From NCBI GenBank assembly GCA_035362335.1, contig DAOSDL010000017.1:1-64000 (forward strand): a stretch of 64,000 bases of DNA. The letters are read 5' to 3'. Shown piece after piece: positions 1 to 7,576 of this stretch. Position numbers and translations under genes: made by a program. Origin of the DNA: JAOSJT01 sp035362335 (GTDB lineage Bacteria > Bacteroidota > Ignavibacteria > SZUA-365). The notes under the pieces were generated by a model. That model was not told where the DNA came from. It made no database searches and saw only the letters and a program-made list of their open reading frames with translations. Within the stretch, counting starts at the first letter, position 1. The number at the start of each line of letters is the position of its first letter.

Positions 1-87
1 TGCTAATCTGTGGATAATCTGCGAAATCCGTGGTTTTAAAACCGTGTCGAATCCGTATAATCCAATCACCGCAGCATTTTCATTCTA
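1..87 (+). repeat. Family B repeat element, right part, cut by window edge
   Basis: Opens with short-period units of the TAATCTGTGGATAATCTG type and runs into a non-repetitive tail (GGTTTTAAAACCGTGTCGAA ... ending near CATTTTCATTCT at 87). The same tail occurs in reverse complement at about 42490-42545, so this is a defined element and not random low complexity. Its left part lies outside the window. It sits downstream of the SRP RNA, which is transcribed towards it. Confidence 0.8.
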
Positions 88-114
88 CTGATTCCTCCCC
101 ATCCATAAACCATT

Positions 115-153
115 AGACCCCATGCGCGGCGCTATCACCACTGCATGGGGTCT
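115..153 (-). terminator. Hairpin behind SRP RNA
   Basis: Perfect 11-bp inverted repeat (AGACCCCATGC / GCATGGGGTCT, arms 115-125 and 143-153) with a 17-base loop. It begins three bases after the 3' end of the SRP RNA on the minus strand. The following bases are not a strong T-tract, so it may work as a terminator or as a 3'-end processing/stability hairpin. Confidence 0.55.
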
Positions 154-156
154 AAA

Positions 157-254
157 GGGCCAAGCTACCCTCCGTCACATGAACCTCTACCGGCCGTTGC
201 TTCCTTCCGGACCTGGCGGGGTTGGGTAGGGCATCATTGCGAAGGACTTGGCCC
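157..254 (-). ncRNA. ffs: Signal recognition particle RNA, small (4.5S) bacterial type
   Basis: The minus strand carries the near-invariant SRP tip CAGGTCCGGAAGGAAGCAAC (about 196-216 on the plus strand), which contains the GGAA tetraloop and the asymmetric loop bound by Ffh. The ends pair as GGGCCAAG (5') with CTTGGCCC (3'), giving a single hairpin of about 98 nt, the size of 4.5S RNA without an Alu domain. It scaffolds Ffh for co-translational targeting to the membrane. A strong hairpin follows at 115-153. The exact ends are inferred from the closing stem. Confidence 0.93.
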
Positions 255-306
255 AAATTCAAACGATGTCATTCGACATCAGACATGTAATATCGCCCGA
301 TTTCCG

Positions 307-948
307 CTAATCCGCAACTGCATCCTCCCCGAAAAGTCGCCGCACCGCCTCGTACGCCACGCTCACTGAAAATCCCCGCCGCTGCAGGAATCCCATCACC
401 CTGCGCAGCGCCTTGTCGCGGTCCAACGAAGCATGGCGTTCCAGCCAGTTGCGTGCGAGTTCCAGTGCGAGCGAGGAATCGTCCTGCTCCTCCTCACGCA
501 GCGCCTGCTCGATAATCCCCTCGGCGACACCGCGCGCGCGCAACTCGCGCCGCAGCAATGCCGTCGAACGCGGCTTCAACCTGCCACGATCGCGTATCCA
601 CGCGGCCGCGTACGCGGCATCGTCTATCAATTGCACGCGGAGAAACGTGGCGATGGTCTCGTCGATAACGTCGTCTGGAAGCTCCTCGCGTTGCAGTCGT
701 TTACGCAATTCCCCCTCCGAACGCATGCGCGTGGACAGATAGCGCTCGGCCACGAAGCGGGCATGTATGCGCCGGTCACTGTGTTGCACCACGTCCAATA
801 CTGCGCCGGAAAGCTCCATCCCCTTTTTCAACGCATGCAGCAGCGCCGTTTCCTCATACAACCCGAAGGCGAACTCCCCGTCCAGAAACACCGACACCCG
901 GTGCCGTGCCTTTTTCTGCCGGAGCAATGCGGTGATCTGCGGCATCAT
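307..948 (-). CDS. recX: Regulatory protein RecX
   Basis: 213 residues, basic and highly alpha-helical with the three-helix repeats typical of RecX (for example RSEGELRKRLQREELPDDVI and KPRSTALLRRELRARGV). The N-terminal section resembles the RQKKARHRVSVFLDGEFAFGL strand region seen in long RecX proteins. RecX binds the RecA filament and limits its extension and its ATPase/coprotease activity. recA lies on the same strand 2 kb upstream, separated by two lipoprotein genes, so the pair is linked but not adjacent. Two ATG codons in tandem (948 and 945) could both serve as start. Confidence 0.9.
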   Translation of the reverse strand: MMPQITALLRQKKARHRVSVFLDGEFAFGLYEETALLHALKKGMELSGAVLDVVQHSDRRIHARFVAERYLSTRMRSEGELRKRLQREELPDDVIDETIATFLRVQLIDDAAYAAAWIRDRGRLKPRSTALLRRELRARGVAEGIIEQALREEEQDDSSLALELARNWLERHASLDRDKALRRVMGFLQRRGFSVSVAYEAVRRLFGEDAVAD

Positions 949-966
949 CCCCCCGAGATGAGGCGA

Positions 967-1854
967 TCAGCGAACGAGCGAGTTGTAACGCACGCGCAGT
1001 GAATCGGGAAACATTGATCCAAAAATCCCCGCGCCGTTGGTGATGTTGCTCACGTCTGGCCTGTCCAATCGATACGAAGTGGGATCGTCGAAACCGCGCA
1101 CCAGTTGAAAATAGCTGTACAGATACTGGTCCATACCGTACGCGGTGATCACCACATCCTGACCGATCACTCCATCGATGTCGCGGAGCTGCGTCTGCGC
1201 GTACATGAGATTATCGAGAGGAATCAACTCCACCGTGCGTCGCGAAGGCGATCCGAATTCATATTGCTTCGTGTCGCTGTTGTAGCGCGCCGGGACCTCA
1301 CGCCGAAATTCCACCGGCGACCCGCCGTTGTTCTTCGTGCCCACAACCCAGAGACGGAAAAGATACGCCGTTGCGGGAAACGCCACCGATGTCACCGTAC
1401 TCAAACGCACACCGGTTTCGCCCCCGCTCACCTGCAAGTACGCCCTGCTGGGCACCAGCGTGTTTCCCGACAGTCGCGGGAAACCCGGCACATCCACGGT
1501 CACCGTGTACAGCTTGCCCTCACGCGGGGCCAAGTTCCGATTGATCCAAACCTTCTTCTTCGACCCATCCGCCTGAGTGAGCAACGTGTCTTTGAAACGG
1601 AACGTCCCGTCGTCTGTGCGCACGATCACCACAGCCGAATCGATGCTCGTTTTGCCGATGGGCTTGTCGGGATTGGTCAATTCGGCATCGTAGGTCTTCT
1701 CGAGTCGTACGATCTGAAACGGCGCTGCCCTGTCCAAAACACAGAACACCACAACACGATCCTCGTACTCGGCCTTGGGCGAAAAACTGTTGTCGCAGGC
1801 CTGCACGAACGGCAGAATCAAGAGGAAAAGCGGGAACAGGAACGAACGCTTCAC
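967..1854 (-). CDS. DUF4249-type lipoprotein (paralogue 1)
   Basis: Start chosen at a GTG (1854) because it gives a clean lipoprotein signal: KRSFLFPLFLLILPFVQAC, with Cys19/20 as the lipidation site; the open frame upstream of it reads as non-coding. 295 residues. The mature start DNSFSPKAEYEDRVVVFCVL is shared with the next gene (DNEFSPKTTFEPRIAVFAVL), so the two are paralogues. DUF4249 proteins are periplasm- or surface-facing lipoproteins of Bacteroidota, usually encoded beside TonB-dependent receptors; no receptor is adjacent here. Function is not known in detail. Confidence 0.82.
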   Translation of the reverse strand: MKRSFLFPLFLLILPFVQACDNSFSPKAEYEDRVVVFCVLDRAAPFQIVRLEKTYDAELTNPDKPIGKTSIDSAVVIVRTDDGTFRFKDTLLTQADGSKKKVWINRNLAPREGKLYTVTVDVPGFPRLSGNTLVPSRAYLQVSGGETGVRLSTVTSVAFPATAYLFRLWVVGTKNNGGSPVEFRREVPARYNSDTKQYEFGSPSRRTVELIPLDNLMYAQTQLRDIDGVIGQDVVITAYGMDQYLYSYFQLVRGFDDPTSYRLDRPDVSNITNGAGIFGSMFPDSLRVRYNSLVR

Positions 1855-2009
1855 GGAAACCTCGGGTGGACAATACGGCGACGGGCTTCTCCAACAGGAA
1901 AAGCATGAATCTATAACATACGCATTGGCCGCATTTCGGCGAAATGGAAAAACCCGTGCCCGCACCCGCCGCGCCATGCGCGCGGCCATGAAAAACTTCC
2001 GGGATACGA

Positions 2010-2918
2010 TTATTTCAGGAAACGGGACAGCGGATAATTGGAAGAATCCGCGAGAAGCGTACCGAACACTCCCAGCCCCCCGTTGATGTAGGAAATGTCC
2101 GGATCGTCGAGGCGCATGCTCACAGGATCGTCGAAGCCCCGCACGATCTTGTAATAATTGTAAAATTTCTGATCCATCACATAACAGCGCGCATACACCC
2201 GTTCCGTGATCACGCTGTCGCCAAAGGCCTTGAGCGAATCGGCGATAACCTTGAGCACGTTGCTGTCGAAAACCAGGTACGATGCCTTCTGCGGAACAGG
2301 ATACACCCACGATCCGCTCGTCGGGTCCTTGCGCAATGGCACTTCCACACGCCGCGTCACCGCCACCCCGTTGATGCGATGCGTGGTGGCGAGCCAGGCG
2401 CGGAAGTGAAAGCCGCCCGCCGGCACCCGGGGAGCCACCAGGCCCGTGTGCACGCGTACCCAGCCCAGGCCCGTGTCCGCATCGACGCGCTCGGCCGAGC
2501 AGTAGGGACGCGACGGCGAGGTCAGCTCAGCGGTAATGGGTTCCTGACCGGGAATACTGATGGACAACGTGTACACCACCTCCGCTTTGGGTCGCAATTC
2601 GCGCGAAATCCACGAGTGCTCCTTGCGCCCGTCGTCGAGCGTCAGAACCGTGTCGCGGAAGGTGAACATCGTCCCGCCTTCGCGAATGCGCACAACGGCG
2701 GAATCGATCTCGCGCTGCGTGAGCGGAACCGGCGGGGTGCTGATTGTGCCGTCGTAGGACCATGCGAGGCGGACCACCTGCATGTCCGCCTCCGCATTCA
2801 GTACGGCGAACACCGCGATGCGGGGTTCGAATGTCGTTTTGGGAGAAAACTCGTTGTCGCAACCGAAGGCCAATACCGCGGCCAGGAACAACGCGATTGC
2901 GAGGGGACGAATGCCCAT
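2010..2918 (-). CDS. DUF4249-type lipoprotein (paralogue 2)
   Basis: 302 residues with a type II signal peptide (GIRPLAIALFLAAVLAFGC) and Cys20/21 lipobox. The body follows paralogue 1: an EIDSAVVRIREGG-like strand region, a central SPSRPYCSAERVDADTG segment, and a C-terminal NYYKIVRGFDDPVSMRLDDP block matching SYFQLVRGFDDPTSYRLDRP in paralogue 1. Expected to be an outer-membrane or periplasmic lipoprotein with a beta-rich fold. It starts 13 bp after recA and could be co-transcribed with it. Confidence 0.85.
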   Translation of the reverse strand: MGIRPLAIALFLAAVLAFGCDNEFSPKTTFEPRIAVFAVLNAEADMQVVRLAWSYDGTISTPPVPLTQREIDSAVVRIREGGTMFTFRDTVLTLDDGRKEHSWISRELRPKAEVVYTLSISIPGQEPITAELTSPSRPYCSAERVDADTGLGWVRVHTGLVAPRVPAGGFHFRAWLATTHRINGVAVTRRVEVPLRKDPTSGSWVYPVPQKASYLVFDSNVLKVIADSLKAFGDSVITERVYARCYVMDQKFYNYYKIVRGFDDPVSMRLDDPDISYINGGLGVFGTLLADSSNYPLSRFLK

Positions 2919-2931
2919 GGGTACTCCGCTG

Positions 2932-3999
2932 TTATTTCTTCTTGCCGCCCGCGCTTGCTTCGGGGACCTTTTCCTCGTCCTGAGCCGCGGCAGCTTCCAC
3001 GCCGGAGATGCCCAGTTCGCGCTTCACCTGATCTTCGATGCGCTTGAGCAGTTCCGGTGTCTCCTTCAAATACTTGCGCACCGCATCGCGTCCTTGACCG
3101 AGGCGCTCCTCGGAGTAGGAGAACCAGGATCCGCTTTTCTGTATCACGTTCATTTCCGTGGCCACATCCAGAAGATCGCCGATCTTGCTGATGCCTTCGT
3201 TGTATAGGATGTCGAACTCGGTTTCTTTGAATGGCGGCGCCATTTTGTTTTTCACCACTTTCACACGCACACGATTACCGATGATATTGGCCGTGTCCTT
3301 GATCACATCCTTGCGGCGAATGTCGAGACGGATGGACGCGTAGAATTTCAGCGCGTTGCCGCCCGTGGTGGTTTCGGGATTGCCGAACATGATGCCGATT
3401 TTCGAGCGCAATTGGTTGGTGAAAATCACCGTGGTTTTGCTCTTGCTGATGGCGGCCGTCAGTTTGCGCAAGGCCTGAGACATCAGGCGCGCATGCGTGC
3501 CCATGGTGGGGTCGCCCATTTCGCCTTCGATCTCGGCGCGCGGCACCAGCGCGGCAACGGAGTCGATGATAATCACGTCGATGGCATTGCTGCGCACCAA
3601 CGTTTCACAAATTTCCAGCGCCTGCTCGCCATTCTCCGGCTGCGACACCAGCAGATTGTTCACATCCACGCCGATTTTACGGGCGTAGCCCACATCCAGC
3701 GCATGCTCGGCGTCGATAAACGCAGCCATGCCTCCACGCTGCTGCGCCTCGGACACGATGTGCAGACAGACGGTGGTTTTACCCGAGGACTCCGGTCCGT
3801 ATATCTCGATGATGCGTCCACGCGGCACGCCGCCGATACCCAGCGCGGAGTCCAGGGAGATCGAACCCGTGGGAATTACTTCCACCTGATTGATCACGCC
3901 GTCTCCCCAGCGCATGATGGAACCCTTGCCAAAACTTTTCTCGATCTGCTGCACGGCGAGATCGAGTGCTTTCAATTTTCCTTCCTTGTCGTCGGACAT
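2932..3999 (-). CDS. recA: Recombinase RecA
   Basis: 355 residues, the usual RecA length. Walker A GPESSGKT lies at residues 68-75, the Walker B region is VIIIDSVAALVPRAE with the following EGEMGD loop, the L2/TNQLRSKIG region is intact, and the C-terminus is acidic/lysine-rich (AAAAQDEEKVPEASAGGKKK). RecA polymerises on single-stranded DNA with ATP, drives strand exchange and triggers LexA autocleavage. Two lipoprotein genes and recX follow on the same strand. Confidence 0.98.
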   Translation of the reverse strand: MSDDKEGKLKALDLAVQQIEKSFGKGSIMRWGDGVINQVEVIPTGSISLDSALGIGGVPRGRIIEIYGPESSGKTTVCLHIVSEAQQRGGMAAFIDAEHALDVGYARKIGVDVNNLLVSQPENGEQALEICETLVRSNAIDVIIIDSVAALVPRAEIEGEMGDPTMGTHARLMSQALRKLTAAISKSKTTVIFTNQLRSKIGIMFGNPETTTGGNALKFYASIRLDIRRKDVIKDTANIIGNRVRVKVVKNKMAPPFKETEFDILYNEGISKIGDLLDVATEMNVIQKSGSWFSYSEERLGQGRDAVRKYLKETPELLKRIEDQVKRELGISGVEAAAAQDEEKVPEASAGGKKK

Positions 4000-4032
4000 G
4001 GCTTTCTCCAGTGTTGTGAATGATTCCCCGCG

Positions 4033-4611
4033 TCATTCCCCGGGTTGCAGATTGATGGAAGCGCGTTCCTTGTGAATTGCCCCGCGCGGAGTCAACGTGC
4101 TCTCCATGACACGTACCGCCTGGCTCGTTACGGAGGTAGACATAAATCTAACCAATCGAAGTTCATTTTCCAAATCACCCGCGTCGCGGCTATCCTTCAC
4201 GCGACCGATGGTGAAATGCGGCGTGAAGCGCTTGTCGTCGCGCATGATACCATGTGCCGCGCACACATCCTCCACCGCGCGCTGCAATGCGAGGATGCGC
4301 TGTGGAGGGGTGGCGAAACCTGTCCAGATGATGCGCGGCCGGCGCGCATTGGGAAAGGCGCCGACATGGTCCAGCATTTCTTCCACGATGCCGCTGCCGC
4401 GTAACGCCACGTCCAGCTCGCGCGCGATGGCGTTGAGTGTGGCGGCTTCCTGGTCACCGAGAAATTTGAGCGTGATATGAATCTGGCTCTCCTTTTCCCA
4501 TTTCACCGCCGGGAGTCGTTCCGCCAGAGCCGCAATGTATGCGGCCATATGCCCGCGTGCCCCGGCATCGGGATACAGCGCGATAAAACTCCGTATGGCT
4601 GCTGTGTGCAT
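4033..4611 (-). CDS. thpR: RNA 2',3'-cyclic phosphodiesterase (LigT/2H family)
   Basis: The reading frame is open further upstream, but the family fold begins at the ATG at 4611 (MHTAAIRSFIALYPD), giving 192 residues, the normal size. Both catalytic 2H tetrapeptides are present: HITL at residues 45-48 and HFTI at 132-135, with the typical FLGD and IGRVK continuations. These enzymes open 2',3'-cyclic phosphates at RNA ends to 2'-phosphates. It stops 33 bp upstream of the recA start, so it may share a transcript with recA. Confidence 0.9.
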   Translation of the reverse strand: MHTAAIRSFIALYPDAGARGHMAAYIAALAERLPAVKWEKESQIHITLKFLGDQEAATLNAIARELDVALRGSGIVEEMLDHVGAFPNARRPRIIWTGFATPPQRILALQRAVEDVCAAHGIMRDDKRFTPHFTIGRVKDSRDAGDLENELRLVRFMSTSVTSQAVRVMESTLTPRGAIHKERASINLQPGE

Positions 4612-4771
4612 GGATGAGGAACGACTCGTGAACAAGGTAACAACATAGCCCCTCGACTTCCTCGGATCAAGTCCATCGCGCGTGCCCCGGCCCAGCGCAG
4701 CCGGGGAGCGGTGAATACCCGTCCTCTCCACCCTACGCCCATCCCGAAAAATTTCGTATACTTTCCCTCGC

Positions 4772-5383
4772 ATGAGATACCAGCAGACACCCATATCGCG
4801 CCTGTCCCGGGCTTCAGCCGCACTGATCACCGACGGAAGCTGGCAACCTTTCGCCTCGGAGCCGGGAGTGTATTATCGAGTACTCGACCGCACCATGCAG
4901 AAAGTGCGCTTTGAGGCGTACGAAGATCAGCGCCTGCTGCGGCTCTTCGAGCGTATCGCGCCACTGCCTTCGCGTGTGCTAAAAGAGGGCTTTCGCGAGG
5001 AATTGCATTTCGCCATCGAAGACGACCATTACCTGTTGACAGACATATTCGTGCGCGTATTCGTCGGCTGGGACGCCCTGGCTCTGGCCGCCGCCGACAT
5101 TGGCGTGCGCATGACCTTCGTGGGTGGCAATTCGCTGCACTGTGCCATTCACATTGACAGTTGGGACGAGCCGAGCATCGTACGTGCCCTCGTGGTATCG
5201 AAGGCCTTTTCCCGTGTTGCGGCACAGCTCGCCTCGGATGCCGTGGAGGGCATTCCCCATACATCGCGTGAAATGTCCGGGCTGTTGCGCAGCGCCGTCG
5301 CCCTGTACATGGAGGAACTCTACGAGCCCTGGATATCGAAGCGACCCGCAGCATCCATCACAGCACAGGAGGAACTGTTCTAA
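4772..5383 (+). CDS. Conserved-looking protein of unknown function
   Basis: 203 residues, soluble, with no signal peptide or membrane segment. It is transcribed divergently from thpR; its first codons lie about 160 bp from the chosen thpR start. The sequence alternates strand-like and helix-like segments (EELHFAIEDDHYLLTDIFVRVF, GVRMTFVGGNSLHCAIHID) and codon use matches the neighbours, which argues for a real gene. I do not recognise the family. A family-A repeat array starts 4 bp behind its stop codon. Confidence 0.6.
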   Translation: MRYQQTPISRLSRASAALITDGSWQPFASEPGVYYRVLDRTMQKVRFEAYEDQRLLRLFERIAPLPSRVLKEGFREELHFAIEDDHYLLTDIFVRVFVGWDALALAAADIGVRMTFVGGNSLHCAIHIDSWDEPSIVRALVVSKAFSRVAAQLASDAVEGIPHTSREMSGLLRSAVALYMEELYEPWISKRPAASITAQEELF

Positions 5384-5387
5384 TACT

Positions 5388-5608
5388 TTCGCGGTCGCAA
5401 TCTTTCGCGTGTTTTCGCGCTTTTCGCGGTCGCAATCTTTCGCGTGATTTCGCACCTTTCGCGGTCGCAATCTTTCGCGTGCATTCGCGCCTTTCGCGGT
5501 CACAATCTTTCGCGTGTTTTCGCGCCTTTCGCGGTCGCAATCTGTCGCGTGTTTCGCGCTTTTCGCGGTCACAATCTTTCGCGTGATTTCGCGCTTTTCG
5601 CGGTTCTA
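5388..5608 (+). repeat. Family A tandem array, 35-bp period, six copies
   Basis: Unit starts (GCGGTCGCAATC or GCGGTCACAATC) fall at 5391, 5426, 5461, 5496, 5531, 5565 and 5600: a period of 35 bp with one 34-bp unit. Each unit reads roughly TCGCGGTCGCAATCTTTCGC followed by GTGTTTTCGCGCTT. Copies are contiguous with no unique spacers. The array fills almost the whole space between the preceding stop codon and the TsaC/Sua5 start. A single related copy lies at about 19186-19222. Confidence 0.95.
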
Positions 5609-5619
5609 GATTCTGGACG

Positions 5620-6654
5620 ATGATTATGCAGACCACCATTCTTCCCACCGGCACACCCCAGGAGCGCGCCACCAGCATCTCCCGCGCCGCCTCCGCGCTG
5701 CGCGGCGGTGAACTCGTCGCCTTCCCCACGGAAACCGTGTACGGACTCGGCGCCAACGCCCTGATGGACGATGCGGTACGCCGCGTGTTCGAGGTCAAGC
5801 GCCGTCCCATGGACAATCCCCTGATCGTGCATGTGGAAGCGCTGCGGCAGGCCATGGAATTGATGCAGGAAGTTCCTCCCTGCTTCGCCGAGCTGGCGCG
5901 CGAGTTCTGGCCAGGACCACTCACGCTTATCGTGCGCCACAATGCGGCGGTGTCAGACATTGTCACGGCGGGACTCGATACTGTTGCGCTTCGCGTACCC
6001 GACCACAAGGTCACCCGCGAGTTGCTGCGTTTGTTGGAATTGCCTGTTGCCGCCCCCTCGGCCAATATTTCCGGCACGGTGAGTCCCACCACCGCGGACA
6101 GCGTGTACGCGGACCTGAACGGATACATCTCCTGTGTCCTCGATGGCGGCCCTTGCGTGGTGGGCATCGAATCCACCGTGCTCGACCTCACCACCCGCGA
6201 TCCCGTTATCCTACGGCCTGGTACCGTCACGCGCGAAGACTTGGAGGACGTGCTGCAAGCGCGCGTGTACTTCGCAACAGACGTGCCTGATCGTCCCGCC
6301 TCTCCCGGTATGAAGTACCGGCACTACGCACCGAACGCCGAGTTGGTGCTCTTCGCGCACGACCTCGCTGATCTCCACCAGCGCATCGCGGACGCACTGC
6401 GCGAGGAAGCAGCGCGTGGTGTGGTGACGGGTCTGCTGGCTCCCGACAGCTATGCAGATAGCGGAGCTGCGCATTTCCACTCCCTCGGCAGTGGCGAAGC
6501 GGTGGAATACGCACGACACATCTACGCCGGTCTGCGGGCCCTGGACTCCGCTGGCTGCTCGCTCATTCTTTGCCCCGCCCTTCCCGACGAAGGTATTGGT
6601 CATGCGGTGATGAATCGCCTGCGCAAAGCGGCTGTGCGCATCGTTCGGGACTGA
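5620..6654 (+). CDS. L-threonylcarbamoyladenylate synthase (TsaC/Sua5 long form)
   Basis: 344 residues: an N-terminal YrdC/TsaC domain (GGELVAFPTETVYGLGANAL, then KRRPMDNPLIVHV and APSANISGTVSPTTA) followed by a linker (SPGMKYRHYAPNAELVLF) and the Sua5-specific C-terminal domain. It makes threonylcarbamoyl-AMP from threonine, bicarbonate and ATP for t6A37 modification of ANN-decoding tRNAs, in the cytoplasm. ATG codons at 5620 and 5626 are both possible. The repeat array ends about 12 bp upstream, so the ribosome-binding region borders the repeats. Confidence 0.92.
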   Translation: MIMQTTILPTGTPQERATSISRAASALRGGELVAFPTETVYGLGANALMDDAVRRVFEVKRRPMDNPLIVHVEALRQAMELMQEVPPCFAELAREFWPGPLTLIVRHNAAVSDIVTAGLDTVALRVPDHKVTRELLRLLELPVAAPSANISGTVSPTTADSVYADLNGYISCVLDGGPCVVGIESTVLDLTTRDPVILRPGTVTREDLEDVLQARVYFATDVPDRPASPGMKYRHYAPNAELVLFAHDLADLHQRIADALREEAARGVVTGLLAPDSYADSGAAHFHSLGSGEAVEYARHIYAGLRALDSAGCSLILCPALPDEGIGHAVMNRLRKAAVRIVRD

Positions 6655-6977
6655 ACGCACCGGCCTCGTCGCCCGTGGCATCCCGCTCGTGGCTTTTTGC
6701 CAAAATCCGCACCCGCTGCGCATCGGTCCACGGGATCACATTTCCGCTCCTCACACTCCTTTTCTGTGCTCACTCAAACCTCGATTCAGAAAGCAACGCG
6801 GGCAGCTCGCGATGAAATCGAGGCGCTCTTTCCCGTCCACCTTCAGCGGGGATGAATTTTTTGCAATTTTTTCTCCTCATCGGTAGGGATTTTTCTCTCT
6901 ATTCGCGCGCCCATTCTCCCTATTTCCGTCCAAGAAAAACAAGCACATAGCTTCACAAGCCTTCGAGTTCCCGATTT

Positions 6978-7017
6978 ACATTACAAAATTGTAATGTTAT
7001 ACCCATTTATGGGGTAT
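6978..7017. promoter_or_regulatory. Palindromic site plus adjacent small hairpin
   Basis: ACATTACAAAATTGTAATGT (6978-6997) is a 9+9 palindrome with a two-base centre, the shape of a binding site for a dimeric repressor. ATACCC/GGGTAT (6999-7017) forms a second short inverted repeat next to it. The surrounding 6840-7090 stretch is AT-rich and lacks genes. A role as operator is inference; no regulator is encoded nearby. Confidence 0.35.
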
Positions 7018-7099
7018 TGACTCCATGGTTTGAATTGCGTACCATTGCAGCGAGTTCATTTCTGTAGTAAGTCTGGTTGAATTCTTTTTCTGTGTAAAT

Positions 7100-7576
7100 G
7101 GAACAGGCATGATCGCAAGCGACAACAGACAATCGACGAATAACCGGAATGGGAGACGCACCGGGAATGGCGGCAGGGAGTTCCCGCCATTCACCGATGC
7201 GCGTGTCGCCTGCGATCCTGCTTTGAAAGGGACCGCGATAGGGGAACACCTGCAGTCCGGCGCACGGACGTACTGGAGCACGATAGGGAACCCGATGCCG
7301 CGCGTAGTGCGCGGCTCCCGGGGCAATGCTTCCATGCGCCGGACCGCAGGGTGTCGCGGAGCAATGTTCCCTCACATCACACGCACAAGCGGACAGAATG
7401 CCGATTCGCTTCAGGGAGAGGTGAAAACGGGGAACGGCTCTGCAGCTGTCGGTGCCCGCGGCACCGGTTCCGTATGCGCGCAGGTGTGGGGAGTTTCAAC
7501 GACCGGCTGCCGGGAGCACGGGCTCCCGGCGCCGGCAGGGATTTCAGGGATGCCAATTACCACTACGAGGTCGGCA
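7100..7576 (+). other. Structured non-coding stretch with three strong hairpins
   Basis: The frame is open here, but the sequence reads as non-coding and holds three clear inverted repeats: GAATGGCGG/CCGCCATTC at 7165-7192, GCCGCGC/GCGCGGC at 7297-7315, and GCCGGGAGC/GCTCCCGGC at 7509-7530 (extended by CCGGC/GCCGG to 7503-7535 with one bulged T). GATAGGGGAAC (from about 7229) and GATAGGGAAC (7282-7291) are near-repeats. It could be a long leader RNA of the downstream lipoprotein gene, a small RNA or a decayed mobile element. The rest of 6655-7100 shows no gene. Confidence 0.45.

Noticed and set aside
5388..5608. CRISPR array
   Set aside because: The 35-bp units are contiguous with no unique spacers and no cas gene is near.
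5358..6230. Minus-strand open frame over the family A array (repeated RPRKARNHAKDCDRE)
   Set aside because: It is a translation of the 35-bp array plus the antisense of TsaC/Sua5; period 35 is not a multiple of three in a protein-like way and the plus-strand gene is well supported.
7109..7576. N-terminal 156-residue extension of the lipoprotein
   Set aside because: The upstream frame has no family-like sequence, contains strong hairpins, and would place the lipobox far inside the protein.
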